A DNA stretch of 64,000 nt, from positions 16,684 through 80,683 of the forward strand of contig VCJN01000163.1 in the NCBI GenBank assembly GCA_006384855.1. Reading direction: 5' to 3'. Of this stretch, positions 11,880 to 22,811 are shown one piece after another. The stretch comes from Tetraselmis striata (taxonomy: Eukaryota; Chlorophyta; Chlorodendrophyceae; Chlorodendrales; Chlorodendraceae). The position numbers and the translations under genes are program-made. The notes below the pieces were generated by a model. It searched no databases and was not told where the DNA came from. It was given only the letters and a program-made list of their open reading frames with translations. Position 1 is the stretch's first letter; the number at the start of each line of letters is the position of its first letter.

Positions 11880-13360
11880 ATGTGTGTCTACCGCATATAC
11901 CTTGGCCGCCTTCTGCTTCTCCTCAAGCTGGGCCTTGGCAATGTCGCGCTTCGCGCAGGATCTAGCAACGCGGGAAGCATTTTGTCCTCCTCCGTGTCTT
12001 CGTCGTCCTTGGCCTCCGACCAGTATACGCTTGGCTGCGCGGTTAATGCCAAGAGCGAATAATTGGGAACCTCCTCGCCAGCCTTGTTGACAACGCAGTG
12101 GTGTGGAGTTGCATGGTCTTCAGCTCTCGCACCGCAACCCTGTCCTTGGCGTTCTGTTGTTTGAGTAAAAGGTGCCGATATGTTGTTGAAGCCACCTTCA
12201 TCCGATTGAATGCATGCATCAGCTGCAGGCGCTGCTTGTCCACCAGGACGACCTTGTGGAAGTTGTTCCACAGTTGATTGTCTCCAATCCAACTTTGACA
12301 GGCGCGAAATGCCGCGGCGCTCTGTGATGGCGGGAGGTTTCAAGTAAATTGTGTGAATCATTCAAGACATAAGAAATAACCACTTTAAAAAGGCGGAGCG
12401 GCATGCGAGTATTATCAATCGATTCACCCATGTTGTCCCGGTGCCGCAGTTGACGTCTATCGCGATAGCCCCTACTGTTGGTGCAAACACATCCAGGAGC
12501 TGTTGCATCAGTGAAACGAGCTTCTGGTAGGCGTTCGCACTGTCATTGCCAGTGGCCGGCCAAACCTGTTTCTGATCGGAGCTGAGGCGGGTGTGCCTCG
12601 TCAACACGGCGCTGTAAAGGTTTTTGTTCATAGATCCGTGGAAATTGCAGCCGACGTCGCATTGCAGACTCTTCCATGGGACGTAGACGAACTCCGAGTC
12701 GGAGATGAATCGCTGCCCCTCCCTGCGGCCTGGCGGCTTCTCCCAAGTGAGCTGGCGTTTTTCCGTAGTTTTTCATACTTTTGGTTGGCAGACTTGCCGA
12801 TAGAGCGCTCGAAGTCGCCATTCTAAGTGTGACTGACAAAGACAACGAGCCGGGCTTGGGTTTCACCAGTCGCACTCAGCTTTCCGGCGCGCTCGGCGAG
12901 GTCGAAGAAACTGCTTAACTTCTTCTGGCCCCATATGCCTCACGGTCCCAATCCTCTTTGCCGATGCCGTACTTGCTGTCGGCAACTACGATGACTGGCC
13001 GCTTAGCATTCTCGACGAGCGGAATATTGAGGATGGAATCGCGCAAAGCGATACGGAATGGCATAAGCCATAAGCCCCCAATCTGGGCGACTGTGAGGAA
13101 TGTGGTTCTCAATAGTGCGAATCGTACGGAAACAATGGCTTAAGCCACAAGCCCCCAATCTGGGTGTGAGCACTATTGTACGTGGTACCCAATAATAGTA
13201 AGCAACATACCCGCAACTCCTGAAAATCACCGAGCAGGAATATCTGCACGTCCATCGGCCGATATTCCAGGCAACATGCCGGGCAGTTGTACAAGGTAAA
13301 ATGCATGGCAGTTGGCCGCATACAATGCATGCGTGCCAAGCATTTGCGAATCATAACTTG
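11880..13360 (-). pseudogene. decayed DNA methyltransferase (N4/N6, class-beta motif order)
   Basis: Minus-strand fragments in several frames line up in the motif order of class-beta DNA amino-methyltransferases. Around 12950-13000 lies VVADSKYGIGKEDWD, where the catalytic D-P-P-Y would be; it reads D-S-K-Y. Around 12425-12510 lies KLVSLMQQLLDVF followed by IDVNCGTGTTW, matching the AdoMet-binding region KPxxLMxxLxxxF...DPFCGTGTT. Further fragments (FERSIGKSANQKYEKL, QLMHAFNRMKV) fit between and after. The frame is broken by stops and shifts and the catalytic motif is changed, so it is almost surely non-functional. Such genes are common cargo of algal transposons, but no element ends were found. 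Assignment is by motif reading only. Confidence 0.5.
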
Positions 13361-13734
13361 GGGTCAGCTGGGGGTGCTGGATCGCCGGAGAAAGGCCCGG
13401 TTTTATCGGCGGGTGCCGCGGTTCCTGCAGTGGGCGCCTACCGCGCGCGCGTTTCGTGGACGTATGACGATAACTTCTGCATTATCCTTAAATAATATGA
13501 TCTAAAGACCCATCACACGGATGGCGATCCGTAGTTGGCAGTCACAATTTATTCTCGTAGTGCGCGAATTGGCGCGCCGCCGCCAAAGTCGCCAAATGTC
13601 GCCGCCTCACGAAGTCCCGATCACTATCGGGCCAAATCCGTCCTCAGGCCCTACCAGGGACCGGTATTATATATATTAAAAGCAGTGACATTGTTTTCCC
13701 GCCCCCGGGACAGGACAGTAACATCTCATATCAG

Positions 13735-13935
13735 ATACCAGGTACAGGTACCTGTACCCCATCTGGCTGACGATACTGCTGCTTGATGTCCCATAGAACC
13801 CTAAGACCTTCTATCTGACCTGAAAGTAGTATAATAATGCATTCTGTGGGCCAGAAACGACGCCGCTGCTGTAGCAGCGAATAATAGCATTAACGGAAGC
13901 CAGTGGGCGGCTCTCCGCTACTGGTACAGGTACCC
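13735..13935. promoter_or_regulatory. cluster of GTAC palindromes upstream of the kinase gene
   Basis: A perfect 18-base palindrome GGTACAGGTACCTGTACC lies at 13741-13758, and its half GGTACAGGTACC recurs at 13923-13934. GTAC is the core bound by SBP-domain factors, including the algal copper regulator CRR1. The cluster is 400-600 bases upstream of the kinase start codon. Function is inferred only. Confidence 0.3.
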
Positions 13936-14334
13936 CGACAAGAGCAGCAACGCCCCCGCACCCCCCCCCCCCCCCCCCCCCCCCGCGCGCCCACACCGAG
14001 CCCACCGCCCTCACCAGCTGTGTCCTACGTTTTGGTATCTGCCCGCTTCAGCCAGCAGCCCTCAAGCAGGCGCATTCCCCCGGGCCAGATCCTTTATTTG
14101 CGCCTGGCCCAGCACCACCGCGGCCCTCCAACGACACGCCGCCCGCCACCGCCGACAGATCAACGCCTCGGCTTCCAACCGGCCAGTGGGCAACCTTTTT
14201 CACAGGGACAGGAGTGGCTAGGACATCGTCGCGCCCGTGTCGCCCGGGGACATCCTGTTTCGGGGATCCCTTCCCCCCCCTTGACCACCCGCTGAGCCCC
14301 TGGCCCCGCTGATTTTGCGGGGTATCGAGCCGCC

Positions 14335-16157
14335 ATGGCGGACGATAAAGGGTTTGGGGACCCGTTGGGCAGCGGGCTGCGCTACGAGCGGGTGAGCGAC
14401 ATCAACAGCGGCAGCTTCGGCTTTGTGCAGAAGTGCCGAGACAAGAAAACGGGCGACATCGTGGCCGTCAAGTTCGTGCACCGCCGGCGCACGGGATCCG
14501 CCAACCAGGTGAGGGGAGGGGCACCCAGGGCCTGGCTGGTCTGCGCAGTCCCGCGGGCGAGGCACGGGGTAATGCGATGTAGCGCCGCGCATCACTGACG
14601 ATGGGGCGCCACAGATGGCGGGGGCGGGCCCAGGGGGACCCGGGAGGGGGAGAGGGGGTAGGTGGTGGTTACCGCTATATGGCTTTACAGAGTATTTCCA
14701 GCATTAACACACTCCTGCGCAACAGCATGTGCCAGGCTGCGAAGGTGCTGTGATTAAGTAGGTAAGCACATGGCTAGGTATGGTCACGCTGCTTTTGGGG
14801 CTTGAATGCGCAGAGCAGGCGTCATGTTGACGGGCTAGGTTTTGTGTGCATGTCGGTCTATATGACATGGGCAAATAATGTGGCTGTCATTTTGACCTGG
14901 TGATTGAGGAGCTGATTGTCCCCCATCTGCAATCAGGATTCCCCCCCCCCCCCCCCCTCCCCCCCCTCCCCCCCCCCCCCCCCCCCCCCCCGGGCGCGCG
15001 TGCTTCCCTTCTTCGGGGTAGACACGGCTGGGTTGCAGCCTGGCAGACACTGCTTGCACCTGGCGGGAAATCCAGCAGCTGCTGACGCCTGGCCGCCCGG
15101 CGCGCAGGTGATGACGGTCATGGAGCGTGAGATTGTAAACCATGCGAGGCTGAACCATCCCTTCATCATCCACTTCCGCGACTTCTTCCTGCTGGAGGAT
15201 TACCTGGTGGTGGTAATGGAGCTCGCAGACGCGGGCGACCTGTTTGACTTCACCATCAAGCGGCGCGGGCTGCCGGAGGAGGAGGCCCGGCCGCTGTTCC
15301 AGCAGTACGTGGCGGGGTTGGAGTACAGCCACGCGCAGGGCATCGTGAACCGTGACGTGAAGCCAGAGAATACTTTGCTCACGCACGACCCACAGCGTGG
15401 GCTCACTGTGAAAATCTGCGACTTTGGGAGCAGCAAGGACCAGGACCGCGGCTCCAAGGCACGCACAAAGGTGGGCTCCACACAGTACATGGCGCCGGAG
15501 GTGAGCACGTCGCCGGACAGCTACGACGGCAAGGTGGCCGACATGTGGAGCTGCGGCGTGATGCTCTACGTGATGCTCATGAGCCGCTACCCCTTCATGG
15601 GGCCCGGCGAGAAGGTCAATCCCCGCATCCTGCTGCGCCGCATGGAGCAGGGCGCCTTCAACCTCAAGGACTCCATGTCCTCCGAGGTGAAGGACCTCAT
15701 CAACAACCTCCTCTGCGCCGACGTCACCAAGCGCTACACGATCGAGCAGGTGCGCAGCTCCACCAGCCCTCGCATCGGCACGTCTGTCCTGCCATCCTTC
15801 GCTGCCTCACCCTAGTCGAGTAGCCAAAGCAGGTACCGTCTCATGCCGCGGCTGTGTACACAGGTGAAGGCGCACCCCTGGTACGTGAAGGACTTGCCGG
15901 ACGAGCTCAAGACGATCAACGACAACCCGCCGCAGATGCCGCATGATCTGCCGTCGGAGGAGGAGGTGCACCGCATCATCCATAACGGCATCGTTGCGCC
16001 GCCGGTAGACCCCAACGGGCCCCCGCCGGCGCCGGCAGCTGCGACCAAGTCGCGCAAGTCGGGCTCCAAAAACTCGGGCTCCAAGCCCGTCGACCCCGCG
16101 GATGTCAGGCCCAGCGTGCCTGGCGGGGACGACAAGAAGTGCTGCGTGATCTGCTAG
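14335..16157 (+). CDS. SnRK2-like Ser/Thr protein kinase with C-terminal CaaX-like box (369 aa)
   Basis: Exons 14335-14508, 15108-15749 and 15864-16157 join in phase 0. The kinase fold is nearly complete: a glycine loop reading INSGSFGFV (residues 23-31; the first loop Gly is Asn), VAVK with Lys46, the helix-C Glu66 (EREIVNH), the catalytic loop NRDVKPEN (139-146), DFG (163-165) and APE (187-189). DFGSSK, YMAPE, YDGKVADMWSCGVMLYVML and the C-lobe closely follow plant SnRK2 kinases, which act in osmotic, ABA and nutrient stress signalling. Two departures are visible. The catalytic-loop His of HRD is Asn. The C-terminus, after a Ser/Pro/Lys-rich linker, ends KKCCVIC, a CaaX-type prenylation site with an adjacent Cys for palmitoylation, so membrane anchoring is likely. 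A poly-C tract fills the first intron. Confidence 0.9.
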
Positions 16158-18780
16158 GAGTGTAGAGACAACTAGGATGCGTGCTGGGGCGTGTATGTGT
16201 GCGGGCGGGCGGGCGGGGGACTGGGTGTGAATTGCGATGCGTGTGTGCACAGGGCAGCTGAACGCTGGTGGGCTAGGCTGTGCTGTCGCAACCTCCAGCT
16301 GCTCTCACCGGATAGAAGTAGCGCGCCAATAAACCCCCGTGCAGGTGCGGAGGCGCCAGCAGGGTAGGTGCAGGCGCATCAAGCGGCATGTGATTCATCC
16401 CTATCCATGTGGCTATTGCCCTGCAGCTCCTGCCTGCCCACTGCTCTTTAGTGCCTCGCCCCGTGTCGGTCGGACAAGGAGGAGAGGTGGGGAGGGGGGG
16501 TGGGGGGGAGGTGGGCTGCTAGCGCGCTGTGCCTGGTTGGGGCGGCGCCTGACGTCTGGAAAACCCATATGAAACCGTACTCTACCCTGAACGGCTTGCT
16601 CATGTGATGTGCCACGGTGAATACGCCCCACACAAAAGTCTTGCCCCCCCCCCCCCCCCCCCAATCACACAACACGCGGGAATTCACTGGTGCGCGAGTA
16701 GACGGCAATGATATTGGATGCCATTGAACTAGCCGCAGGAACACTCAATATCCACTGGGTGCATGGGCTGAAATTGGAGAATGTCGGTTATTCTGGCGCG
16801 GAGAAGTGGGTGATAAAGTGGTAGAATGGCTGCAACAGTGCCCCATATTTAGCACTGACTGCTACATCTCGGAGCATAAGAATGATGGTTCTTGGCAAGT
16901 ATAGGTGCGATATTTTTCAGAATTCGCCGACATAGTTGTGTTATGCGACCACTCCGTGTTCTTATTATTTCGTAAAAATGAATGTCTACGCGACAGGGTT
17001 GGTGAGTCCGAGCGCCGTCAGTGTTGGAAAAAATGCTGCAATTGCACTTTTCGGTGTGCCAAGAGGCATATCTTCGCGTACAGATGTCGGATCGAGGCGT
17101 ACGAGGTCGCGTTGGAAAGCGCATGGCAAAAGCGCTTTGGTACAACTGGAGGACTATCATCGCCCGAAGTTTCGCGCTCAGAATTGCCATTTGGAAATGT
17201 TTCAGGGGTCTAAAAGCCCAGAAACATGTTCTCAAACTTTGGAGACCAATGTTAAGCCTCGCAATGAGCACCTGTGGGCAACCCATAGTGCCTCAGACGC
17301 GAGGCCACTATACGTCTCAAGTACACAAACAACTCTGCATCATAACGTTTCCCCAAATTTTGCGGGCAAATATTTTGCTCTCAATGCGTAGAAATTTCTG
17401 CGATCTCGCAGTTATCGGTGCCTTTAGCACAATGCCTATATTTCTCCCACACCTCCCACGTTGCGTCCTGGCAGTAGTGCATCGGAAGGACTTTAATATG
17501 GGCTATCCACATGGTGAAGCTTGATATGGGCCATATCAACTACCAATGGACTGCAATTTTACGCCCTTCCAAGCACTGACAAAACTGTGGGGTAGTGGCG
17601 TGTGCATGGGTGCGATGCCACGTCATCACCTAAATGGCACGACACTCCCACAGTTTATTCATTCACTATCATATTATCCGTGCGAAAAACTGTGGGAGCA
17701 TGTGCACCCCCATAAAGCTGAAACAGGTGCAATAATTGCATTATGCAATTTCTGTAGTTTAAAAGCGGCATTTTTCCACTGTGTCTGAGCGGGAAAAGAG
17801 CACTGAAGAAATTGATGCATCTGCGCGACGTTTCGAAGGGCGCGCTGCACCCAAGATCACGAAAGCCAAGCTTCGGTACAAGGGCAAGACTACACGTGGT
17901 TTTGGCTATATGCTGCTAGTTCGCATCGTGTAGGGCTGAATTTTAGTGGGAGAGTATAGATAGCGCGCATTCAGGTTTATATATTATTATTATTGTTTGC
18001 GCGCTCTGCGCGCTTGCCTTTTCATGTTTTTAACTACGAGGTAAACTAAGTGACTTCGTGGTTCCCTTGGCTCCTTCTTGGTTCTTGGCTCCCTGTCCTC
18101 CTGCTCGACCTTGGTTTCGGGCTTATGTCTCTCTTCTGCTGGCAACCTTTCATAGTTGCTGTTAGTTCTGTTGTATAGTGCGCTTTTGTGAAAGCCCTGA
18201 TGTAATTAAAAGAATCAGTGCAAAATTGCTTGTATACAAGCAATATATATGTGAACCGGGTTTTGTGTACCGAGTACCGCAACGTGGCTTTGTGCCTCAG
18301 TGTTTAATCGTACAACACCCCTGACTGTACGAACATCCTCCGCGTATAGTGCTGCACTGTCTACCAGCTGTGTGTGCGGAAGCCACATACAATTAAGCTG
18401 ATGAGGCCTCATCGGCCCACATCGCGACGAGCAGCCGGCACACCGCTTCGGCCTACGGACGGGTTGAATATAAATAGCGACTAATAGGCCGCCATCTAGA
18501 AAGGGTCAGCCCGCCCTGCCGGGCCACACACTGAATCTGATGATCGGCCTGGTCAGTACTTTGCCTTCGCCCGACTCTACCCGCCCGTGTAACCAAACCC
18601 ATACCCTGTAGTCATCGGCCCGATGGGTGGCGCGGCGGCACAGCAGCACCGGAAGCTAGCAGCCCCAAACAGCACGGGTAGCGATCAAGGCGCTTACTCG
18701 ACTCAGACTGTTGGAGCACTAGCACACATCCGCCGCAAGACTACATTCCTCTCACCGCAGCAACAACCGCGCTATCTACA
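16158..18780. other. intergenic region, no convincing gene
   Basis: An AATAAA lies near 16329, about 170 bases after the kinase stop. A poly-C run is near 16645-16662. From about 16700 to 18400 the GC content falls. A perfect 12-bp inverted repeat CTCCCACAGTTT / AAACTGTGGGAG sits at 17645-17656 and 17687-17698. Overlapping open frames at 16936-17524 contain no recognisable domain. Confidence 0.5.
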
Positions 18781-20533
18781 ATGGCAGCACTCGCCCTGAC
18801 CGTCGCTCCCCCGGCCGCGCTGTCTGGCCGCCCCGCCAGCAGGTGCGTCCCGCGCCGCCGTATTGCGCGGGCCAGCTCAGCGCGCAACAATGTACTAAGT
18901 ACTATTATCACGGCACACCCGCCTTCGCGCGCCATCACATAGTCGTCCCCACCTCCCCAATCACCACGTCGCCGCCACTGCTGCTGACTCCCAGCGCCCC
19001 CCGCCCGAGCAAAGCAGCCCAGATCGAGCCTTCTAGATGTCACCGGACACGATGCCGCTCGTGGCCGCGCTTCTAGTCTGCCGCGGGATCCCACCCCGCC
19101 TGCCAATTTCCGTACGTGTACGAGTAGATATCTCGTCTTGTCCGCCCAACTGATGGGCAGAAACAGGACTGCCCCCAGTCCGTCGCGCAGCTGTCCGAGC
19201 CACGCCGCTAGCAACCACTATCGATCTGGGACCTCGCAGTGGATGAGTGGATGTGACGATGGGGCCTCTCCCTCGAATGCTGAGCCCCCGCCTGCTGTGA
19301 TGTGGCCTTCCGCCCCGGCAGGCGCGTCTCCCTGCGCAGCCGTGCGCTCACGGTCCGCCCAAAGGCCCTCTTTGGCGGCGGTGGCGGCGATGGCCAGCAG
19401 GTGAGGCATGAAGGATTGTACTTGGGGGGGGCTGGACCTGAGCCAGGGCGGCAGCCGACGGGGCTTGCTCCCTTCGACCAGATCCTGAGCTGCGCGGGGC
19501 GCGCGTGGGCCAGGGCGGCGGCAACCCCTTTGGCAACATGGGCAACCTGATGGAGCAGCTCAAGAAGACGCAGGCGCTGGTGCAGGTGGAGACCGCCAAG
19601 GTGCAGCAGGAGCTGTCTGAGTGAGTGCCCTTTCAAGTCCTTCCCTCCCCGCGCCTGTTCCTGCCTCGTCTGCGCATCTCCCCCTGAAACGCCTGCTCCT
19701 GTCCCGCAGGACCGAGTTTGAGGGCTTCTCCGATGACGAGACCGTGCGGGTGAGCTTCCACATCCGACAGGCCACGGCCCTCCATCAGGCCTCACTCCCT
19801 CTGCCCGATGGCCATAGTGCCGCCAGCTTGCCATCTTTACAATTGTCCATTGGTCGCTGTCAGGATGTCGTTGCCAATCCCCCCAGGCTGACACCTTCCT
19901 CCCGTTTTCCTCTGCCGTTAGGTGGTGATGACCGGCAACCAGGTGCCCATGGCCGTTGACATCACTCAGGCTGCCTACGGCCAGGGCAAGGAGGTGCTTC
20001 CTCTCCCTAACCCATACGCCCTTCTGATATCTACCTGTGCGCCATGTCGTTGGCCCTGTCCCCGTTCAGCACACTGGCACAGGGCTGAGCCCCACCCCCA
20101 CCCCCCTCCGAATTGCGAATGCCTCGCAGAAGCTGGAGGCGCTGGTGCTGGAGGCCTCCAAGGAGGCACACGAAAAGAGTGTCACCGTGCGCCCCCTCCA
20201 CCACCTCACCCCACCCCATTCCCCGAGACACAAATGCCGAGGGGTGTGGTGAAAGTAGTCGCGCGTGTGTATGTGTGTGTGTCGATCGGAGTGTGTGGTG
20301 GAACAAGGGCAAGTTGTGGCGCAGTGCAGCCAGCCGAGTGTGCGATCTAATGCCAGCTGTGGCATCCAATGGCAGAGGGATTGTCCCCGCGCGCGGTGAT
20401 GTCCATGCAGAACGCACTGGCTTACGTGCATATGCTTGCTGTTGGGGTGGTGCTCGGGTTGCAGGGCATGAAGGAGCGCATGAAGGAGCTGGCGCAGACG
20501 CTGGGCCTGCCGCAGCCGCCCGCCGGCGTCTAA
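18781..20533 (+). CDS. plastid YbaB/EbfC-family nucleoid-associated protein (161 aa)
   Basis: Exons 18781-18842, 19322-19400, 19514-19620, 19710-19749, 19922-19993, 20130-20186 and 20465-20533 join in frame. Residues 1 to about 40 are Ala/Ser/Arg-rich and lack acidic residues, a typical chloroplast transit peptide. The mature part starts GGGNPFGNMGNLMEQLKK, the hallmark N-terminus of YbaB/EbfC, followed by a helical coil (TQALVQVETAKVQQEL), a beta-rich middle (FEGFSDDETVRVVMTGNQV) and a C-terminal helix ending GLPQPPAGV. The family forms DNA-binding dimers in bacteria and plastid nucleoids. The first exon is tiny and carries only the transit peptide start. Confidence 0.88.
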
Positions 20534-21094
20534 GCCAACAGCTGGCAGCTTATCATCCGGGCGGGAGACCGGAGGGGGGCAGGGAGAAGGCACGCTGGGG
20601 GCCGTGCGGCCCAGCAATCCGCCAGCCTGCAATGCGGCTGCTGTGAGTGTCCTAAAGCAGCATAGCACAGAACAGCACAGGCCGTGGGCTGCGCCTGTAA
20701 CAAGACCCTGGTCAGCCGCGCCCATCCTGCAAGAGGATGCCTCGTCTGCATCCCCACTCAGTGCTGCCGGCTCTTCCGTCTGTTCTCTCCCCCCCCCCTC
20801 CCCCCCACCTTTCCGACACAACCGTCCGACAAGTAGCATAGTATTTGTCTATGCGATGCGCTTTGGGGTTTGCAAGCGTCCTGTTACCAGGCGGGAGAGA
20901 GAGGAAACACGCGTGTTTACGAGACGGTTATTGCTGTTTCTTCGGGCTATCTTTGCTTGGGGGGAAGGGAAAGGGAGGGAATCCTGCGGGGATGCTACAC
21001 ACAGGCGGCGAGCTGGGCAAAGCGTAGCCGGCCTGGCCCTCGGCCGCACCGATTCTTGAGGTAGTGGTGGAGGTTGACTAGCGGGGGTCGGCGG
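20534..21094. other. convergent 3' region between YbaB and ALIX genes
   Basis: It holds the 3' UTRs of two convergent genes and a short C run near 20790-20808. No other feature is seen. Confidence 0.6.
20696..20700 (+). promoter_or_regulatory. possible TGTAA polyadenylation signal of the YbaB gene
   Basis: TGTAA lies 163 bases after the YbaB stop, in the convergent spacer. Confidence 0.35.
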
Positions 21095-22755
21095 CTACTT
21101 TTGGAACATGGGGTTGCTGCCGCTGGCGGTCTGGTGGCTGCCGCCCGGCGCCTGGAAGTTGTGCTGCTGCTGCTGCTGTGGCGGCGGGTGCTGCTGCCCG
21201 GCGTACGGGTTGTGGTACGGCTGCTGCTGCGGCTGCCCGTAGTACTGCTGCGGCGGGGGGTGGTGGTACGCCCCCGGCGGCGGCGGCGGCGTGGCGGAGT
21301 ACGGGTTGTAGTTGGGCGGCTGCGGGACGCCGGGGTACGGGGGCCCCGGGGCTGGGCCGCCCTGCTGCGGGTACATCGCGCTGGGCGGGGGCTGCTGGTG
21401 CTGGGTGTGTGGGCTGGGCGGCTGATTGTGCAGCTGCATGGCCGCCAGGCGGTCCGCCTCCTGCTGGCTCAACTGGTCCGTCTGCATAAGAGAGGGAAGC
21501 AAACACCGAAAGGGGGGGGGGGGGGGGGACTTTAGTGTAGGCAAAGTAACCGTCGAAGCGGTTTCCTCAACACAGGCTGAAAGTAATTCGCATGCACCCA
21601 GAGTGGCATCGGCAAGGGCTGTCTGGCTATGAGGCGTTCTCATGCGTAGCCGCACCTGGCGGCGCAGATCCTCCATCAGGTCGTCACGCTGGATGCGGCG
21701 CGTGAGGCAGTAGTCGCCGCAGTGCTGCACCAGCGTGCTGATGACCTCCTGCAGCTGCAGGTAGAAGCGCATGCCCTCGCTCAGGTTGTCGCGCAGCTCC
21801 TTGTACAGGTTCATCGTGCCCCTGCACAGCCGCACCCATCGCACACGAGTCAGCCGCCGGACGGAGCGCACCCGCGCGATCGAGCGTGCTGTGCGGGCGG
21901 CCAGTGGGGCCGGCGAATGGGTAGGGGGGCGGGGCAAAAGGCGCACCGGACGTCGTTGGCTGCCTTGTTGCAGGCGGCGCGCCAGTCGTCCACGCCGTAC
22001 AGTGACATGAAGCGCTGGTGGTTTTGCTGCAGCGTCGCCAGGCATTGGTCCTACGGGACAAAGGGAGGGCCGGGAGGAGGGTCAGCCACCGTGTGTGAAA
22101 TATGCGGAAAGTGGAAGAAGATAGTTGGGCTCGCCAGCAGGGCGGCATGAGTCTGCTTGGGGGGGGGGGGGGGGGGGGAGGCAGCGGGGCGCGCGTAACT
22201 AGAGTGGAGCTGTTCCTAATTCAGGGGGCGTTGCTGAATGGCAAAGCATGAGTAGCACGCTGTTCAAACGTTTCACGATTCCAGCACATCTCTGTTGGGA
22301 TTCAGGCAGGGTCTTGTGGGGTGTTGATGTGCGCTGCATGCCGAGGGCGCACCTGCGCGGCGCAGTTTTTGTCGACCAGCTCGCGGATGGGCTGGTACTT
22401 GGCAATCTCCTTGGCAAAGAGCGCGTCGTGGTCGTCGCTGGCCGCCATGAGCTTGGGCAGGATGTCGTCCTTGGCCTTGAGCTCCTTCAGCGACTCCTCC
22501 AGCCCCGCGCGGTGCGAGCCAATGGCGTCCAGCTGCTGCAGCGCGCCGCGCATGGCCGCCACCACCGTTGCCGGCTCCATGTCGTCCACCGACATGATGG
22601 GCGCCTGCAGGCGCGGCATCGCTGCGCTCGCGCCCTCCAGCGACATGCCCTGCAAGCGCTCCGCATTGGCCGCCATCTTGTCCTGGATCTGCAATGCGGA
22701 AAGGTATAGTGTGAGAAGCGTCTCCGGCCGTCATCATAAACAAACATGACCATGA

Positions 22756-22811
<56 letters not shown>

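Noticed and set aside
13068..13200. Short direct repeat around CCCCCAATCTGGG as element ends
   Set aside because: Only about 30 bases shared with mismatches, inside the decayed methyltransferase; more likely a local duplication.
16936..17524. Overlapping plus-strand frames of 151 and 167 codons
   Set aside because: They overlap in different frames with no recognisable motif and no splice context.
17645..17698. 12-bp inverted repeat as a terminator or small RNA
   Set aside because: Single hairpin with a 30-base loop in an AT-rich spacer; no transcript or conserved context.
21074..21535. Plus-strand frame rich in Val/Leu/Arg opposite the ALIX tail
   Set aside because: Shadow of the Pro/Gln/Tyr-rich ALIX C-terminus on the other strand.
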